NCBI GenBank assembly: GCA_002353525.1
Contig: DEJV01000070.1
Coordinates: 8,438-72,437, forward strand
Length of the DNA stretch: 64,000 nucleotides
Direction: 5' to 3'
DNA from: Prevotella sp. UBA2739
Lineage (GTDB): Bacteria > Bacteroidota > Bacteroidia > Bacteroidales > Bacteroidaceae
Positions 62,360 to 64,000 of this stretch are shown here, piece by piece. Position numbers and translations under genes: made by a program. The first letter of the stretch is position 1, and each line of letters opens with the position of its first letter. Under the pieces are notes generated by a model, which saw nothing but the letters and a program-made list of their open reading frames with translations, ran no database searches and was not told the origin of the DNA.

Positions 62360-62706
62360 TATTCTGCCTCCTTACTTTTAAAATACTCTTTCTTAATCGC
62401 TTCAGCTCGCTTAATCTCCTTTTCGGGTGTCTTTTGAGTTTTCTTCTGGAAATCATGAAAAAGCACTACAATGGCACCACCATCAAGACAACAAAAAATG
62501 CGATAAATATTACTCTCCACCTCTACAAGGATTTCATAAATCCCATCCGAATTCTCAATAAACTTGAAAAACTTTTTTTCGGAATCATACGCTGGGTTTC
62601 AACCAGTTTCAGTACAAAGTTAATCTTATCACGCACTTTCTTGGTCTGTGACACGTAAAAGTCTTTGTAGTAGGACTTGAAGAGTTTGATGGTTCTAGTT
62701 CTCCAT
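62359..62706 (-). pseudogene. HigB/RelE-like toxin, broken by two frameshifts
   Basis: From the ATG at 62706 the frame reads M-E-N and meets TAG at once. Removing one T restores MENRTIKLFKSYYKDFY. A second shift lies in the A-run at about 62577-62583, after which the frame resumes as FFKFIENSDGIYEI, SNIYRIFCCLDGG and FHDFQKKTQKTPEKEI and ends at TAA 62361-62359. The composite of about 115 aa matches phage-derived Gp49/HigB toxins (mRNA interferases). Two separate lesions make real inactivation more likely than sequence error. Confidence 0.75.
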
Positions 62707-62726
62707 TTCAGTTGCCTTATCAGGCA

Positions 62727-62734
62727 CAAAGTTA
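62727..62734 (-). promoter_or_regulatory. -7 element of the toxin-antitoxin module
   Basis: TAACTTTG on the minus strand, 20 nt before the toxin ATG at 62706. It supports that ATG as the original start. Confidence 0.6.
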
Positions 62735-62822
62735 ATTAATTAATGAACATCTTCCAAACTTTTATGTTCTTTCTTGGGTATTCTGCTATGATTTACATTC
62801 TTTTATTTCAAATACACAAAAA

Positions 62823-62964
62823 AAGGATGTGCCTATAAAATGACACATCCCTTCTGTATGATCCTATACTTATACTTGCCAACCGTAGGGACTTACTTTA
62901 TGTATGTCCGTATATAATTGAAGATGTCCTATTCGCCGGACATAGATAAACTAAGTCCCTACGG
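62823..62964. terminator. hairpin plus larger inverted repeat downstream of the OPT gene
   Basis: GGATGTG (62825-62831) pairs with CACATCC (62844-62850). Separately, CCGTAGGGACTTA (62883-62895) pairs with TAAGTCCCTACGG (62952-62964), with inner TATGTCC/GGACATA arms, making an 82-bp imperfect palindrome. It lies past the OPT stop (62997) and may end that transcript or be a small repeat element. Confidence 0.6.
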
Positions 62965-62996
62965 CATGGTGTGAGTCAAATCCTATAGGGTTACCC

Positions 62997-64000
62997 TTAT
63001 TTCTTTGTGGCCTTCACAAAATAGCAAATCAGCAGGATGTAGGCTGCCAGCGAGCAAACCTCGCTCAGCGGATTGGCCAGCCACGACTCGCTGACAAGGT
63101 TGATGCCGCCAAAACGCAACAGGGCACTGACAACTCCCATCAGGGCACCACCGGCAATGAAACCGGAGGCAATGAGCGTGCCTTTCTCGCTGCGCTGATT
63201 GTTCTCTTCCTCATTCTTCGAACGACTGCTGACAAACGAGTGCACGGCTCCACCTACCAACAGCGGAATATTGAGCTCAAGAGGAATGAACATACCCAGG
63301 GCAAAGGCCAGAGCAGGCACCTTGAAATAGGTCAGCACAACGGCCAACAGCGCACCGATGCCATAGAGCAGCCATGGGGCACCCACACCATTCATCAACG
63401 GCTCGATGACAGCAGCCATGGCATTGGCTTGCGGAGCTGCCAGCTGTCCGCTGGTGAAACCATAGGTCTTATTCAGAATAATCATCACACCGCCAACGGT
63501 AGCTGCCGACACCAATGTGCCAAGGAATTTCCACGTCTCTTGTTTGGCAGGAGTAGTGCCCAGCCAGTAACCAATCTTCAGGTCGGTGATGAAACCGCCA
63601 GCCATCGAGAGGGCCGTGCAGACCACACCACCCATGATGAGCGCTGCCAGCATGCCACCAGGACCTTTCAGTCCGACAGCCACCATCACCACCGATGCCA
63701 GGATGAGCGTCATCAGCGTCATGCCGCTCACAGGGTTACTACCCACAATGGCAATGGCATTGGCTGCCACGGTGGTGAAGAGGAACGCAATGACCGTTAC
63801 CAGCAAGATGGCTACCAAGGCATGAACGATGTTGCCCTCCATCACACCGAAATAGAAGAACACGAGCGTGAGCAGAATGGTAACAATAGAGCCGATGGCG
63901 ATGATCTTAAACGAGATGTCGCGCTGGGTGCGCAACTGGGCCTTGTCGACACTCTTGCCACCCTTCATCTCCTGTGCAGCCAGTCCGACAGCACTCTTGA
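62997..64000 (-). CDS. OPT-family oligopeptide transporter, 3' part
   Basis: At least 334 residues are visible; the frame is open to the window edge (KSAVGLAAQE before MKGGKS), so the start lies outside. About eight transmembrane helices, with NPVSGMTLMTLILAS, GGFITDLKIGYWLGTTPAKQE and a PALAFALGMFIPLELNIPLLVGGAVH segment typical of bacterial OPT transporters. It likely imports oligopeptides or metal-peptide complexes by proton symport. The internal ATG at 63968 is not the real start. Confidence 0.9.
   Translation of the reverse strand, partial: KSAVGLAAQEMKGGKSVDKAQLRTQRDISFKIIAIGSIVTILLTLVFFYFGVMEGNIVHALVAILLVTVIAFLFTTVAANAIAIVGSNPVSGMTLMTLILASVVMVAVGLKGPGGMLAALIMGGVVCTALSMAGGFITDLKIGYWLGTTPAKQETWKFLGTLVSAATVGGVMIILNKTYGFTSGQLAAPQANAMAAVIEPLMNGVGAPWLLYGIGALLAVVLTYFKVPALAFALGMFIPLELNIPLLVGGAVHSFVSSRSKNEEENNQRSEKGTLIASGFIAGGALMGVVSALLRFGGINLVSESWLANPLSEVCSLAAYILLICYFVKATKK

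Noticed and set aside
62335..62658. Plus-strand frame opposite the toxin remnant
   Set aside because: Shadow of the broken toxin gene; low-complexity composition and no family pattern.
1..64000. tRNA, rRNA, insertion sequence or prophage
   Set aside because: None was recognised in any gene-free stretch, and no transposase, integrase or phage structural gene is encoded.

Overview
The window looks like a chromosome segment of a gut-type Bacteroidota, most likely Prevotella, Segatella or a close relative. The evidence is two SusC/SusD pairs, a hybrid two-component regulator, an ECF sigma/FecR pair, many promoters of the TTG-N19-20-TAnnTTTG form, C-terminal sorting-like tails typical of Prevotella secreted proteins, and intergenic microsatellites common in that group. 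No rRNA, tRNA, CRISPR array or insertion sequence was recognised.

Layout. 0.2-4.3 kb: a patatin-like lipase, then on the minus strand a DUF1573-type protein and a GH32-like fructan hydrolase whose nucleophile motif is altered. 4.4-17.1 kb: a trans-envelope-regulated locus made of a thioredoxin gene remnant, an ECF sigma factor, a FecR anti-sigma factor, a SusC with an STN domain, a SusD, and a redox trio. The trio is two paralogous secreted proteins joining an amidotransferase-like domain to a DsbD-alpha-like domain, with a TlpA-like thioredoxin between them; the second paralog is frameshifted. 17.1-27.4 kb: an array of palindromes, then a minus-strand polysaccharide-utilisation locus (tandemly duplicated surface lipoprotein, SusD, SusC, hybrid regulator with a periplasmic sugar-binding domain). 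The regulator lacks a recognisable ATPase domain. Upstream of it is a structured, terminator-ended RNA of about 180 nt.

27.4-37.6 kb: a BaiN/HI0933 flavoprotein, a GH28 pectinase, xanthine phosphoribosyltransferase, a secreted UGSC-like protein, a histidine acid phosphatase and a C10 (streptopain-type) protease. 37.6-45.1 kb: a housekeeping run (unknown conserved gene, rpoN, PAP2-like membrane protein, purE, ispG without the usual Bacteroidota insert, aldo/keto reductase, miaB). 45.2-55.8 kb: a surface-glycolipid region. An MsbA-like exporter, an LpxL-like acyltransferase, glycosyltransferases, a Kdo-kinase-like protein and LicD run rightward. They converge on a leftward operon of aminotransferase, LicC-like nucleotidyltransferase, LicD and glycosyltransferase. 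Together these could attach a phosphorylated amino-alcohol to LPS or a glycan. 56-64 kb: a helix-hairpin-helix outer-membrane barrel, a DUF4294 protein, an AsmA-like protein, a DUF3667 membrane protein, a HigB/HigA-type module with a broken toxin, and the 3' part of an OPT-family transporter that runs off the window.

Three arrays of one 23-bp repeat family (at 1, 31.0 and 55.9 kb) share polarity and order of variants. The best candidates for undescribed biology are the ECF-controlled SusCD/redox locus (4.8-17.1 kb), the LicD/aminotransferase/nucleotidyltransferase cluster (50.1-55.7 kb), the 22-bp-period palindrome array and the structured RNA. All homology statements rest on recalled family features; no search was run.
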